From Diplosphaera chodatii (Eukaryota > Chlorophyta > Trebouxiophyceae > Prasiolales > Stichococcaceae): DNA of 64,000 bases. Positions 1 through 10,585 of the stretch are shown in pieces. The stretch spans positions 2,790,001 to 2,854,000 of the forward strand of contig JAALGY010000032.1 in assembly GCA_032358165.1 (NCBI GenBank). Reading direction: 5' to 3'. Numbering within the stretch: position 1 is the stretch's first letter; each line of letters opens with the position of its first letter. The notes below the pieces were generated by a model, which did no database searches, was not told the origin of the DNA, and saw only the letters and a program-made list of their open reading frames with translations. Made by a program: the position numbers and the translations under genes.

Positions 1-488
1 ACGTTGGCTGCCTTCACATCACGGTGCATGAGGCTCAGCTCATGCATGAACCGCAGGACCTGCAGCACTGGGAATGCTATGCCCATCACCGCTGCTTCTG
101 TCAACCCCTGCGGGTGGCGCTCTGAGATGATAGACTCTGCTGAGCCGCCATTTACAAATGGCAGCACCAGCCAGATATGCCCGTCATCCTGAAAGTGCGC
201 CAGCACAGGCAGCACGTGGGGGTGCTGCAGCATCCGCATGGTGACAACCTCCTGCACCGCGCGCCCCTTGTCGCCCTTCAGGCGGTCAAGGTGGAACAGC
301 TTGACCGCCACCACCTCCGGACATGCTTTGGATTGTGCGGCCCAAACAGATGCAGTCGCACCACGCCCTACTTCATGCTGCAGCTCGTAACCAGCTGCCT
401 CCGTAGGGTACCTGCTTGCATCCGCCGAGAATGCCGGGCACACGACATCCTCCTCAAGCACAGTCCGCGCACAGTCGTTTGCGTGCAT
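1..488 (-). CDS. STE20/Fray (OSR1/SPAK-like) protein kinase, N-terminal part
   Basis: One open exon starts at the ATG complementing 486-488 and runs off the left edge: 162 codons, no intron needed. The reading shows a glycine loop (EVGRGATASVW, about residues 44-54), the VAVK lysine and a catalytic-loop start MHRDVKAAN at the truncated end. The segment FVNGGSAESII before the catalytic loop resembles the hinge of plant and animal Fray/OSR1-type germinal-centre kinases, which signal in stress or ion-transport pathways. That subfamily is an inference from the hinge and the GATA loop; the kinase fold itself is clear. The activation loop and the C-terminal half lie outside the window. Confidence 0.85.
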   Translation of the reverse strand, partial: MHANDCARTVLEEDVVCPAFSADASRYPTEAAGYELQHEVGRGATASVWAAQSKACPEVVAVKLFHLDRLKGDKGRAVQEVVTMRMLQHPHVLPVLAHFQDDGHIWLVLPFVNGGSAESIISERHPQGLTEAAVMGIAFPVLQVLRFMHELSLMHRDVKAAN

Positions 489-1317
489 GGTAAACGTGTG
501 TTCAGATGACCTCAAGCACCCGTCTCAAAGAAGAGCATTCTGCCATGCAGCTGCAGATGGAACTGGTCGATCTATCTAGGCGTGCTGCGCTCAGACGACA
601 TTGGTTTTCAATGAGAACCTGTCCAGCGCTGATCCAGTGTGCAAGAAGGCAAGCAATTTTGTGTCTGCACGGTAATTACGACAGTTTCTTGGGTAAGGTC
701 TGGTCAGCACGATGTACGCCGCCTCAATGTGGGCACCGCGCTGCAGCGAATGCCTGAAGTCATATGGTTATGAGGTCACATCAGCTCAGGTTACCTCATT
801 GCATGGCAAGGTGAAAGTTCGCTGATCGCGTTTCAGCAAACGGTTCCGGCCAGCTTCCACCCTGACGTCCCTACCTCATCACCCTTGTGATCAGTCAGGT
901 GGGACCAAGCTACGAATTTGCAGGTGATCTGCATGGATTCGAGTACAGGAGGTCGCACGGCCACGCGACGGTTGATCGGATCGTTGAGCAGTTCGGTACA
1001 TGTGGTTCAAGAATGTAGTTACTCCGGTTTGGTTCACTTGACAAGCAAAACACGAGGTGCTGCATAACCGCCTGCTTGCTGAATCTGAATTGCCTCACTA
1101 AACAATGTCCCCGGCCGTGGAGCTTGCCGGACCAGGCGTGGCGCACAAATGCGGGGCGAGATGCGCCGCGCACAGCCCGTCCCAACTGTGTCCGCCCACT
1201 GTCTTGACTTAGCACGCCATGTGACATGCCGTAGTTGTTCCTCTGCGTTGTTCAGCCGCTGGTCTTGCACTGCTGAGTGCACCCCAGCTGCCGGCCGATA
1301 CGTACACCGCTGCCGGC
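489..1317. other. Intergenic, kinase 5' side to eIF4A 3' end
   Basis: I see no supportable gene, RNA or repeat. The few short open frames lack family motifs and splice logic. It should hold the upstream region of the kinase and the 3' UTR of eIF4A. Confidence 0.5.
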
Positions 1318-3475
1318 TTAGATCAGATCTGCAGCAGAGAAACGATGAGGACAGTCAGTGTGATTGCTCTATAGGGTACGAGCAGGGGCACACATAGCAG
1401 GCCGCTTGCATCTGGGAAATGTTGTCCCATGCGATGCTGCCGCACCAGCGACGTTGGACGGGAGCTCCTCGATGACAGTGTTGTAGAACCGCTGGATGTC
1501 CTTGAGCATGTGCTCGTCATCGCGCGACACGAAGTTGATGGCAACACCCTTGCGTCCAAACCGCCCGCTGCGACCGATCCGGTGCAGGTAGTTCTCTGGC
1601 TGCTGAGGCAGGTCGAAGTTGATGACCAGGGACACCTGCAGAGGTAAGATGAACGTCGTTTGAGGAGTGTTGGGAATTGTGCAGCATCAGGTGCTGTGCA
1701 GCGTCATAAGCCAATGCAGTCGACGTACATGCGAGCACCACACTCAACAGCGACGCTCACCTGCTGGACATCGATGCCACGGGCCAGCAGGTCGGTGGTG
1801 ATCAGCACACGGGACGAGCCAGAGCGGAACTCGCGCATGATGACGTCACGGGTGTTCTGGTCCATGTCACCGTGCGTCGCCGACACGGTGTGATCACGCT
1901 CCCGCATCTTGTCGCTCAGCCAGTCCACCTGCGACGCCACAAGCACACAGGGAGGTGAGCATGACCAACTGTGCAATCCGTCCACAAAGAGGTTGCATTC
2001 CACCCCTCGCGTTTATTCAAATTTATTTTACAATAATTTCAAAGCCAGACAGTCCTGCTTGCAATGATACAGCCTCATACAGCAGGCAGGCCCCCTCAAG
2101 GGCAAACACGGGCTGCGGCGTGCATGCAATTGCAGACACAGCAGCCAGCGGGCACCTTGCGGCGGGTGTTGGCGAAGATGACAGACTGGGTGATGGCCAC
2201 CGTCTCGTACAGGTCGCTGAGCGTGTCGAGCTTCCACTCCTCCTTCTCCACATTCACGTAGAACTGCTTGATACCCTCCAGCGTCAGCTCATCACGCTTG
2301 ACCAGGATGTGCACCGGCTTGTTCATGAACTTCCGAGTGATCTCCAGCGCCTCCGGCGGCAGAGTGGCTGAGAAGATGCCGACCTGTCGTGATGCATGCA
2401 GGCGGCTTGAATGGTGCTTGGTGCAGCCATGACCTAGCAACGCGGACAACTCCTTGTTGAGACGCAGGGGCACGTGTCATCCACTAGAGGGCTCAAAGCT
2501 GATGGTGCTGTCGCCTCAGCTGTGGTGCTGCGACAGCATGTGCCCTGCTGCTGCTCATGTTGCGTGTGCTACAAGCTGTTGTACTGTCCCGCTGCAATGC
2601 CATCAATATGGCTCACCAGCCAAAGATGCAAGAACTGACCTGAAGCTTGGGTGGCAGCAGCTGGAAGATGTCGTAGATCTGGTCCTTGAAGCCACGCGAC
2701 AGCATCTCATCGGCCTCGTCCAGCACGAACATGCGGATGCTGTCCGCACGCAGCGCGCGCCGCCGCAGCATGTCGTACACGCGGCCCGGGGTGCCCACCA
2801 CCACGTGCACGCCGCCCTGCAGGATGCGTGTGTCCTCCCGCACGCTGGTGCCGCCCACGCACGCATGGCACTTGACCTGTAGAACAGGAGGGACGCCTGA
2901 CCCGAAGGACAGCACCTTCGACACTGTCGCCGCATGCTCAATGCAACTTGCCGTCGGCAACGACGCCGGACGGAACCTTCGACCACAAACCGCCACAAGG
3001 TGCCGTCCTAGTTGCGATGCCAGCACATATGCCATTCAACTGCAGGCACCTGAAGGTAGTCGCCCAGGGCGCGCATGACCTTCTCGATCTGCTGCGCCAG
3101 CTCACGGGTGGGAGCCAGCACGAGCGCCTGGCACTCGTTCAAGTTGAAGTCAAGCGACTGGAGGATGCCGGCGCAAAACGTTGCCGTCTTGCCGGTGCCC
3201 GACTGCGCCTGCTGAATCACATCCAGGCCCTTGCCGAATGGCACGATGCCCTTGGACTGGATGCTGCTGGGCCGCTCAAAACCATAAGCGTAGATGCCGC
3301 GCAGCAGGTTCTCCTTGAGGCCCATCTGGTCGAAACTGTCGAAGCTCTCCTCCCACTCGGTGTAGAACTCCTTCGAACCGCCGCTTGTCAGTTCTGCCAT
3401 CTTCTCATCGTACGCCTTGTCATCGAAGCTGCCCTCGCCCGCCATGTTGGAAGGCTTGGTGAGAAGACCGTTCAA
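1318..3475 (-). CDS. EIF4A: Eukaryotic initiation factor 4A (DEAD-box RNA helicase)
   Basis: ATP-dependent RNA helicase of the eIF4F cap-binding complex; it unwinds mRNA 5' leaders in the cytosol. Six exons: 3050-3475, 2640-2876, 2156-2383, 1761-1928, 1446-1635, 1318-1328, giving 419 aa. Motifs in order: [37 protein letters not shown]. The last exon is only 11 nt. It restores the conserved C-terminus NVADLI, while reading through would add an unrelated tail to a stop at 1369. The start may instead be Met11 at 3445 (MAGEGSF), closer to the plant protein length of about 410 aa. Family and exon structure are firm; the start is less certain. Confidence 0.96.
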
Positions 3476-4026
3476 TCAGTCGCTGGACGACAGACAAAAA
3501 CTGCTGCCAGTTGGCTGCAGCTGCACCAGGCGCGTGCGAAGGACGCGGGAGTTGCAAGTAAACGATTGAAGGGAGCAAGTGCGCCGCCGAGCGTGCGCAA
3601 CTGTGGCGGCTGCAGACCAGAGCTCAGCACCCAGACTTGCGACATTAACACCTACATCAGGTTAGCCCTAATCGCTGGCTTGAAGCCTTGAACCTGACCA
3701 GGGCAGCTGGGAGTATTAAGGACTACTCCCAATGCTGGCTGCAGGGGTCAACACAAAGGATATAAGTCGATCACGATCATGATCAACATGAGATGCATGG
3801 ATGGCGGCCTGCCGTAGCAAACGCCATCCTGCTGTAGCAAACGTGGCTGCCGCTGCAACATGTTGGTGGCGACGCTGTGCGATAGCCTATGCATCGTCGC
3901 CACCAAGTAAGCAGAGCAAGAGCAAGCTCTATGTGCAGGGCCGAGTGGCGTGCTTGGTGCGTACAAATAGCAGCTCGTCAAAATCCAACGCGAACATCCA
4001 CCAGATGGGCCACTGGAACCATTCTG
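3476..4026. other. Intergenic, eIF4A upstream / OS-9 downstream
   Basis: No gene seen. It contains the eIF4A promoter side and the OS-9 3' region. Confidence 0.5.
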
Positions 4027-5963
4027 TCAAAGCTCATCATGTTCCACGATTTGCGCATCAGCAAAGCCTTCGCCTTCCGCCTCATGGACAGCGCCCACAT
4101 CAACAACTTCCTGCGTCCTGACATCTGCATCTTCTATTTGTTCGTCAGAAGCGTGTTCTGACTTGACTCGCAATGGATTAGTTGGGCTGCCATCCTGCTG
4201 ACTGCCGGGACTGTCATCCACTTCCTGGTGCCCAACCTCAGCATCCAGTGTGCCAGACTCCTGCGCCGCTGCCTCATCGCCTTGCGGCTGACTGCTGGCT
4301 TCGCCAGACTCTGTTTGCTCTGACTCTGTCTGCACGGACCATTGACATGTTATCTATCACTTTGGTCCTGTCATCACAACAAAACTGCAAGCACCGATAG
4401 CAAGGTGCTCTTGAGCCTCTGATTTTGTCACGTTACCTGCTGATCTGCACCCAGCTGCACGGGCATGGCGCTGCACAGGATGTGCAACACGGGCAGCTGC
4501 TCCACCGTGAAGTCCGGGTGGGTACACACCCGTGGCGTGCGCACATTCATCACATAATGGCATGTCGACGGCTCCTGCATGTCGAATGCCAGCCTGATCG
4601 CATGGCCAACGAGCAGTGGGCGTGCAGGTGACTACCTGCACAACTGCTCATCTTGCTGCTCTCAACATGGCACTCGCCTTGATAGACACGATTAGGTCCT
4701 TGGGTCCATCACCGCAACTGTACCTAACCTGCAGGGTGAGGAAGTCAGCGTATCATGACTGTACGCTTGCTACCAAGACAGTGAGAAACGTGCACAATTG
4801 TTTTCGTCCCAGACCTCTGTCTGCCGCCTGCCCCCTGTGATGTCACATGTCTCGCCCTTGTCGTACAGCTGGCTGACGAACTTGACCTGTTTCTGACCTG
4901 GGCTGGTGTCCACCTGCAGCCAGATGCAGCTGGCTTGCAAGTCTGCCTACAGATCTGACTGTGTGCGTGTGAGCGATGGCCAGGCAGGAGCATGGTTGCA
5001 GACGATGCAATGCTCAGCTCACCTGCACTAGGTCTGTGTTCACAGCGCTGGCATTGTACTCGCCCAGCGAGTACTCGACAGCAATCTTCATGCCGCCGTC
5101 CTGCGTGTGCTCCCTGTGAAATTGCCGCACGTGCCGCTTGTAACAGATCTCATACGTCCACCAGTCCTCTGCCCGGTAGAAGCAAAGCCCCGCTGCAATG
5201 CGACGTAGACGTCAGCTGCAGACTGGAGGGTTGCAAGAGGCACTTGAGCAGCATTGGCTGTTGCTCTGCATTGTGCCATCCCAGCTGGCAAATGCAGACT
5301 CACTCAGATCATCCAGCAGCTCGGATGGAGTCGCCTGCTGCTTCCTCTCCGACTGGGCATCCTGCAGCAGCCAACAACTCGATGATGATTGATAAGTCAT
5401 TGGTGCACCGAGCTGACTGGCAAGCATTGAGTCGGTGGCGGAGCCTCACCTCATCGCCTTTCGCGCTGCCATTCTTCGCTGCGTCCTGAACTGTTGCTGG
5501 CAGTTTACACGTGTACTTCTTGCCCGTCTTGGCCATGATGACAGTCCGCATGCCAGGCAGTGCAGGTGGCTCCGCTGCGTCACCTGCGCGCCAGCATTGA
5601 CAGCGAAACGCTTTTCAATGCGTCGACTGCACGGCAGTCCAGGGGCTCGACTACTGACACAGCAAGCTACTCTCACCATCTCGGTCTACAGCAACGATGT
5701 ACTTTGCCTTCTTCTCGCCGTCCAGAAACTGAACCGGGGGATCTGTGCACGGACACAAGTTGTTTTGTCAATTCGTTAAACTGCTCGCGAGTGGTTGAGT
5801 GTTACACGAGCGCGTGGGTCGTCACAGGTGGTTGCGCCGCACCTGCAATGATTTCCACCACGCTGGCACAGGCAGGCAGCACCGCACAAAGCGCCGCAAA
5901 CAGTGCAAGGGGTGTGGCGCTGCGACCTGTACCCTTAGCGCAACGCTTCCTGTTGTCTTCCAT
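4027..5963 (-). CDS. OS9: OS-9/Yos9-type ER quality-control lectin
   Basis: Lectin of ER-associated degradation that reads trimmed N-glycans on misfolded glycoproteins and hands them to the Hrd1 ligase. Nine exons: 5843-5963, 5677-5742, 5450-5574, 5304-5361, 5023-5192, 4815-4913, 4678-4728, 4437-4574, 4027-4329; 376 aa. A signal peptide (ALFAALCAVLPACA) is followed by an OS-9 motif YTCKLP and an MRH domain (CFYRAEDWWTYEICY, then HTQDGGMKIAVEYSLGEY and EPSTCHYVMNV). The acidic tail ends in HDEL, an ER retention signal as in yeast Yos9. The intron 4575-4677 appears to use a GC donor (AAG|GCGAGT). It is divergent from the JmjC-like gene. Confidence 0.95.
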
Positions 5964-6270
5964 GCTCACATGTCAACATACTCTGCAGTCAGTACTTGTG
6001 CACTGTGCTGCTGTTGGTGGGTGATGGTCACAGTGCGAGATCAAACATGTCTTATATAAGCCAGCTGGAGACTTGGGGGATGGCGACAGGCATTTCTTGG
6101 ATGGGCACTGAAGCGTTTGCGCATGCGCAGCTGCGGCAGCGTCATGCATATGGATGCGTGCTGGTCATAAAACCATCTGTATCTGTAACTTGGTTTGTGC
6201 GACACCCGGGATCTGAGATCAAGGTCCGCAGAGGTTGCATGAGCACCAATAGCTGCGCGCAGCAGGCGAC
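5964..6270. promoter_or_regulatory. Divergent promoter region OS-9 / JmjC-like
   Basis: 307 bp separate the two start codons. It contains a TATA-like palindrome, cttatataag, at 6051-6060. That site is about 90 bp upstream of the OS-9 ATG and 210 bp upstream of the other. Promoter function is inferred from position only. Confidence 0.4.
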
Positions 6271-8983
6271 ATGACGATTGCTGACAATCCTGACAGATGC
6301 CTGTCAGCTGTGACAAGTTCAACTGAATCATCCAAGTGGATCTCCACATCCAAGGGCAAAGGCAAGGTTGTCCCAGCTGCGCGCAGCAGGGATGCTAGTG
6401 GGCACCATGGGGTGCCGCGCCTGACGGGGATCACTCACCTGTGAGTGACAGCGATCCTGCTGCTTCAGATCAGCGAGTTTGCCTTCAAGTCAGCTCGACC
6501 TGAGTGCAACCTAACATGATGCAGAGAGGCGCAGCATGGGGCCAGAGAGAACGACTTCAGCGTCAGATACCCATCAGACACAGCCGACTCATGGCTGGAA
6601 CCCATCCCGCTGGATGATGCTGTACAGGGCTACAGAACACTGAAAATCATGTCACAGTCTCAGCCTTGCCTGATGCGGAAGGCGTCGCTTGTATCTGCCC
6701 TGCAGCATCGCTGGACGCCCCAGTATTTGGTTGGCAGCATTCCAGACAGCAGCAAGCCTTGCACAGTTTTGTGCTCCATGCCCGGCAAGAATCGCTTCAT
6801 TGAATGTCGCAGTGCCTCCAACACATTTGGCAGTTTCTTTCATGTTCGTGAGCCCGAAAGTCAGCGCCTGGACATGTCTCTGCGAGACTTTGTGCAGTGT
6901 ACACAGAAGTGGCGCAGCAGGCCGCTGTACTTGAAGGTGACTGCATATGGCTCTGCAGACACACCACACTGCATGCGCCGCTATGATGTACACCAGTCTG
7001 GTCTCTGCCATGACCACAAGCAGTAGTTACGGCCAACTGCAGGAAACCATCATGATACATAACAACTGCGGGTCTGCAGCCATGGGCAAGCTATCGGTGC
7101 GGGTGCAGCTGGACTGGGCAGAGCCTCTGGGTCATGCCTTTCAGGGGGAGCTGGAAGGTGCAGGTTTTGCAGTCGAGCACGATGGTAGCCCGGCCTCGGT
7201 CACAAGCTTGCTGGACAAGGACTGTTCTTGTGCCTTGGTCAAACACAAGTACCATGATGCACATTGCACTCTGCAGGAAGAATTGACTGGCTGTGGCTGC
7301 ACAGCCTGCTGCATGCGCAGAAGCACGGCCCTGTGCTGCGGCTGGAGTTGCAGGCTGGCCCGCCCGACGGCTTGCTCCCGGCACGCTACGAGTGCATCGA
7401 TCGCCTGCTTGCCCAGGTCACTGGTCGCCGCCGCATCCTGCTGATCCCGCCATCCCAGGTGAGAATTCAGAGGCGTCACCGGCTGGCTGCATGCTGTTTC
7501 ATGAGATGAAGCAGCTGCAGACTTGCGCCGTAGTCTTAATGGCCAAGCCTGTCGACATCTGATCATGCATTGGCGCTTTCTGATCGACTCTGTGGCTTCG
7601 ACGCTCACCAGGCGTTCCGAGGCATGTACCCGTACCCGGTGCACCACCCCTACGACCAGTATTCCATGGTGGACCTGGACGCCGTGGACGCTGAGGAGTG
7701 GCCCGAATTTGGTGGCGTGCGCGGGTCCGTGTGCATCATGGAGCCCGGGGACCTGCTGTTCGTGCCGCAGTTCTGGTGCGCTGCTGCGCAGCTCCACGAG
7801 GCCTGGCGCATGCTTTCGACAGTGTGCGCCGCAATCCCAAGCCGGTGCAGATACAGACACAACTTTTGGATGTGCAGGTTTGCGCACGTGCAGTTCCTGG
7901 ATCAGGACAACACAGACCTCACCTTCTATCTGCACCCAGGTTTGCAGCGTGTAGATGCTGTTGAGGGATTGCTGGCGATGCACAAAGTTGGTTGGGAGCG
8001 GTCCTCATGCTGCATGCTGCAGTCGCAAACACTCTGCACCTTGCTTGTGCAGGCGCCCGCATCCGGGCGCCCGAGTGCGTGCCGCTGCAGGTGTCCCGGC
8101 TGCTTGAGGAGAGGGTTGCAGACGCAGAGGGAATCAGGGATGTGCGCCACTGGCTCAGCCTCATAGGTGCAATGCAAACAATGCAGGCTGCCGCATCTGC
8201 AGCCCGTTTTCACTTGCACGCTATATGAGATTTGACATGCATGGATATGTCAAGCTCTGGAATGTCATCTCCCCAACAACACATACAGCCGCTATTGTGG
8301 CATGATAGACTGGACAGGATCAGTACCCCTGTGTGCAGCCGCTGACGAGGAGGAGGCTTGGATAGACCTGGACACAGTGCAAGGCTACAAGCGCACTGTC
8401 CTGTGCGAGGCAGTGCGTGATGAAGTCGCAAGCAACCTGGGCGAAGCACCCGGCACATGCTCGCAGCTACTCAGTGGCATGACCCAACGGCGGCTCATGC
8501 CAACACCCTGGCTCAACCAGGTCCGCTGCTCACACCGTGTCTAAGCTGCTCACGCACATGAGGTCGCTTGGGGCGGCTGCCTCGCTCAAGTTTGGCAATG
8601 ACATGCCAGCATGTTGTCCTTGCGCACATACCCCACGGATAGTATTGTGCATGCAGACCTTTCGGGAGCCGCTTTACCTCAAAGACAAACCGATACGCAT
8701 GGAGGACACACGTTCTGAGGAGGAGCGCAAATACCATGAGTTGTTTAGGCAGAAACTTCAGGGTGCGTCTAGAGCCCTAAGTGGTCAAGATTGCGCCCAC
8801 AATGTCAACAGCATGCTGAGTGTCGTTGATGCAGGGATGCATGTCCAAGCACACTTGCTGGCAGCAGTACCACTCCGTCTTCTTGTGTTTGCAGGGGAAG
8901 GCTGGACTGTACCCCCGTCACACAGCACGGTGCCAATCCCTGGCTACAACATGCCAAAGCACCAAGATTACCGGAATGTATGA
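6271..8983 (+). CDS. JmjC/cupin-like protein with degenerate iron site
   Basis: Ten exons: 6271-6440, 6525-6936, 7109-7157, 7277-7458, 7612-7775, 7878-7939, 8053-8166, 8339-8520, 8657-8762, 8895-8983; 509 aa. The core matches the cupin_8/JmjC fold: RWTPQYL, then LLAQVTGRRRILLIPP, MYPYPVHHPYDQYSMVD, MEPGDLLFVPQFW and AHVQFL. Active members are 2-oxoglutarate/Fe(II) hydroxylases or demethylases. Here the HxD iron motif that normally precedes LLxQV reads RYE, and the distal WWH reads WFA, so catalysis looks lost. The last two exons depend on a weak donor (CAG|GTCCGC at 8521). If it is unused, the protein ends at 8544 after 452 aa. The tail (KDKPIRMEDTRSEEERKY) matches no family I know. Confidence 0.72.
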
Positions 8984-9604
8984 CAACGCCAGAAGACCCT
9001 CCGTCAACCAGTGGCGCAAGGTTTGCTGACATCCATGGCATGGCCTGCCACGGGCCAAAGGCATCTGGAGCCATCATATAGATGTGGATGCATTGGCTGG
9101 ATGGAATGAGATACACAGCTGGGTGCAGGCTTGTCGATGTGCATGAGGTAATACACACCAACTTGTGGTCAGCACACATCTGCGTTGTACCTCGCGAATG
9201 TGGGCGATATATCAGTTATATATACACATGGATGGCCACCGGCCGCCAAGTAAGCTGGGGGCGGGGTGGGGAATACAGTAGCATCCTTAAACATCACTTA
9301 ACTGATGTCGTTCAGCCCCAACAACGCTTGCCTGCGCAGATCGACGCAAGGTGTCACATACCCAGCTGCATCAGCTCACTGACAGAGGGCAGCTTTTGCA
9401 CGGAATAAAGACACAGCCAAGTGATCGCAGCTTTCGCTTCGCCTTGTGACATTTTCGTATGCACATGCGCTCTCACATCCGGTGAACCCCTCGTCCGTTT
9501 GCTCGGTAACCCGAACTGGCTGCCGCCAACGTTACTGCGGACCGTCGCCATCAGAGTTGCTCTGGTCCAACCACCCAGCGCACCTCACGCATCTGACAGC
9601 GAGC
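8984..9604. other. Intergenic before bL35m
   Basis: No gene seen. An AT-rich patch (gatatatcagttatatata, near 9207-9225) stands out but is about 380 bp from the next ATG. Confidence 0.45.
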
Positions 9605-10346
9605 ATGGCGCGGCTGCTGGAGCGGGCTGCCGCCATGATGTCCGGCTTGCATGCGGCTCGGGCCCCGCTCGTACCTCATATAGCAATGACATCCGCAGCA
9701 GCTTGCCAGTCAATGCGCCCGGCCATATTACCACTGCAGTCGCTGCCGCACCTTGTGCATACAGCGCCATGCACAGCAGCGCAGGTCCAGAGATTGCATC
9801 GCTGACTTTCAGCAACCCACTGCGGCTGCATGTAAAGTAATCGCGACATGTAGGCCTAAGTGCATAGTCCAGATTGCAGGCATTGTCAGTTGCCGGCTGG
9901 CGTGGCTTTGCCGCCAACCCAGCGGCGAAAGCTGGGGCGCCTGAGTTCGTCGGGGGAAAGATGAGAACATACACGTGAGTCATGCACAGCAGTGATCAAC
10001 ATAAGACACTTGATCGTTTAATAGTGGCAGCCTCAGACCCTCGGCAAATCATGGTGCTGCTCTGCAGATCATACAAAGAGCGCTTCAGGGCTACTGCTAG
10101 CGGCAAGGTTCGCTACAGCAAGCCAGGTGACCTGCTGCTCAGCTCAAGGGTGCAATGCGTGATAAGAAAGGGGACTCCCCGCAGCCTTCATGCACATGTT
10201 CGTAACACCGCATGCTGCGTGCAGGCCACAGACACAAGCGGTGGGTGAAGGGGCCAAGGCGCAACCGGCGCTTGCGAGGAGAGAACATCATGCACGATGC
10301 TTACGCTAGAGTCATGCGGAAGATGGGTTTTGCTAGATCATCATGA
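9605..10346 (+). CDS. MRPL35: Mitochondrial large-subunit ribosomal protein bL35m
   Basis: Component of the organellar large ribosomal subunit. Four exons: 9605-9784, 9880-9974, 10068-10126, 10225-10346; 151 aa. The C-terminal part is bL35: KMRTYTSYKERFRATASGKV, then KRWVKGPRRNRRLRG and a basic end. About 80 residues of Arg/Ala-rich, low-acid presequence precede it and contain WRGFAAN, a typical mitochondrial cleavage context. A plastid destination cannot be excluded. Phase closes at all junctions. Confidence 0.87.
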
Positions 10347-10585
10347 GACCAACATTAGCAAGCTTGTGACTCGACACTGAAACTGCTGATACTCATATAA
10401 AACACACACTCGGTCGGCAAGTGTTGGTTACTGAGCTACCTTCCGCAGCCAGACGTGGTAGACACTCTGCAAGCGTGGCATTGCCGCCTTCGTGACATCT
10501 ATTCAGACACGTCAAGCTCGAGGACGGCAGCATCCACGAAAGCTGCCAGTCACTGATGTCGAAGGCACCCTGATCATTGCGCTCC

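Noticed and set aside
2948..3691. 247-codon plus-strand frame
   Set aside because: Antisense to eIF4A exon 1; mirrors the codon pattern of the real gene and has no motif of its own.
7141..7983. 280-codon minus-strand frame
   Set aside because: Antisense to JmjC-like exons whose homology is clear.
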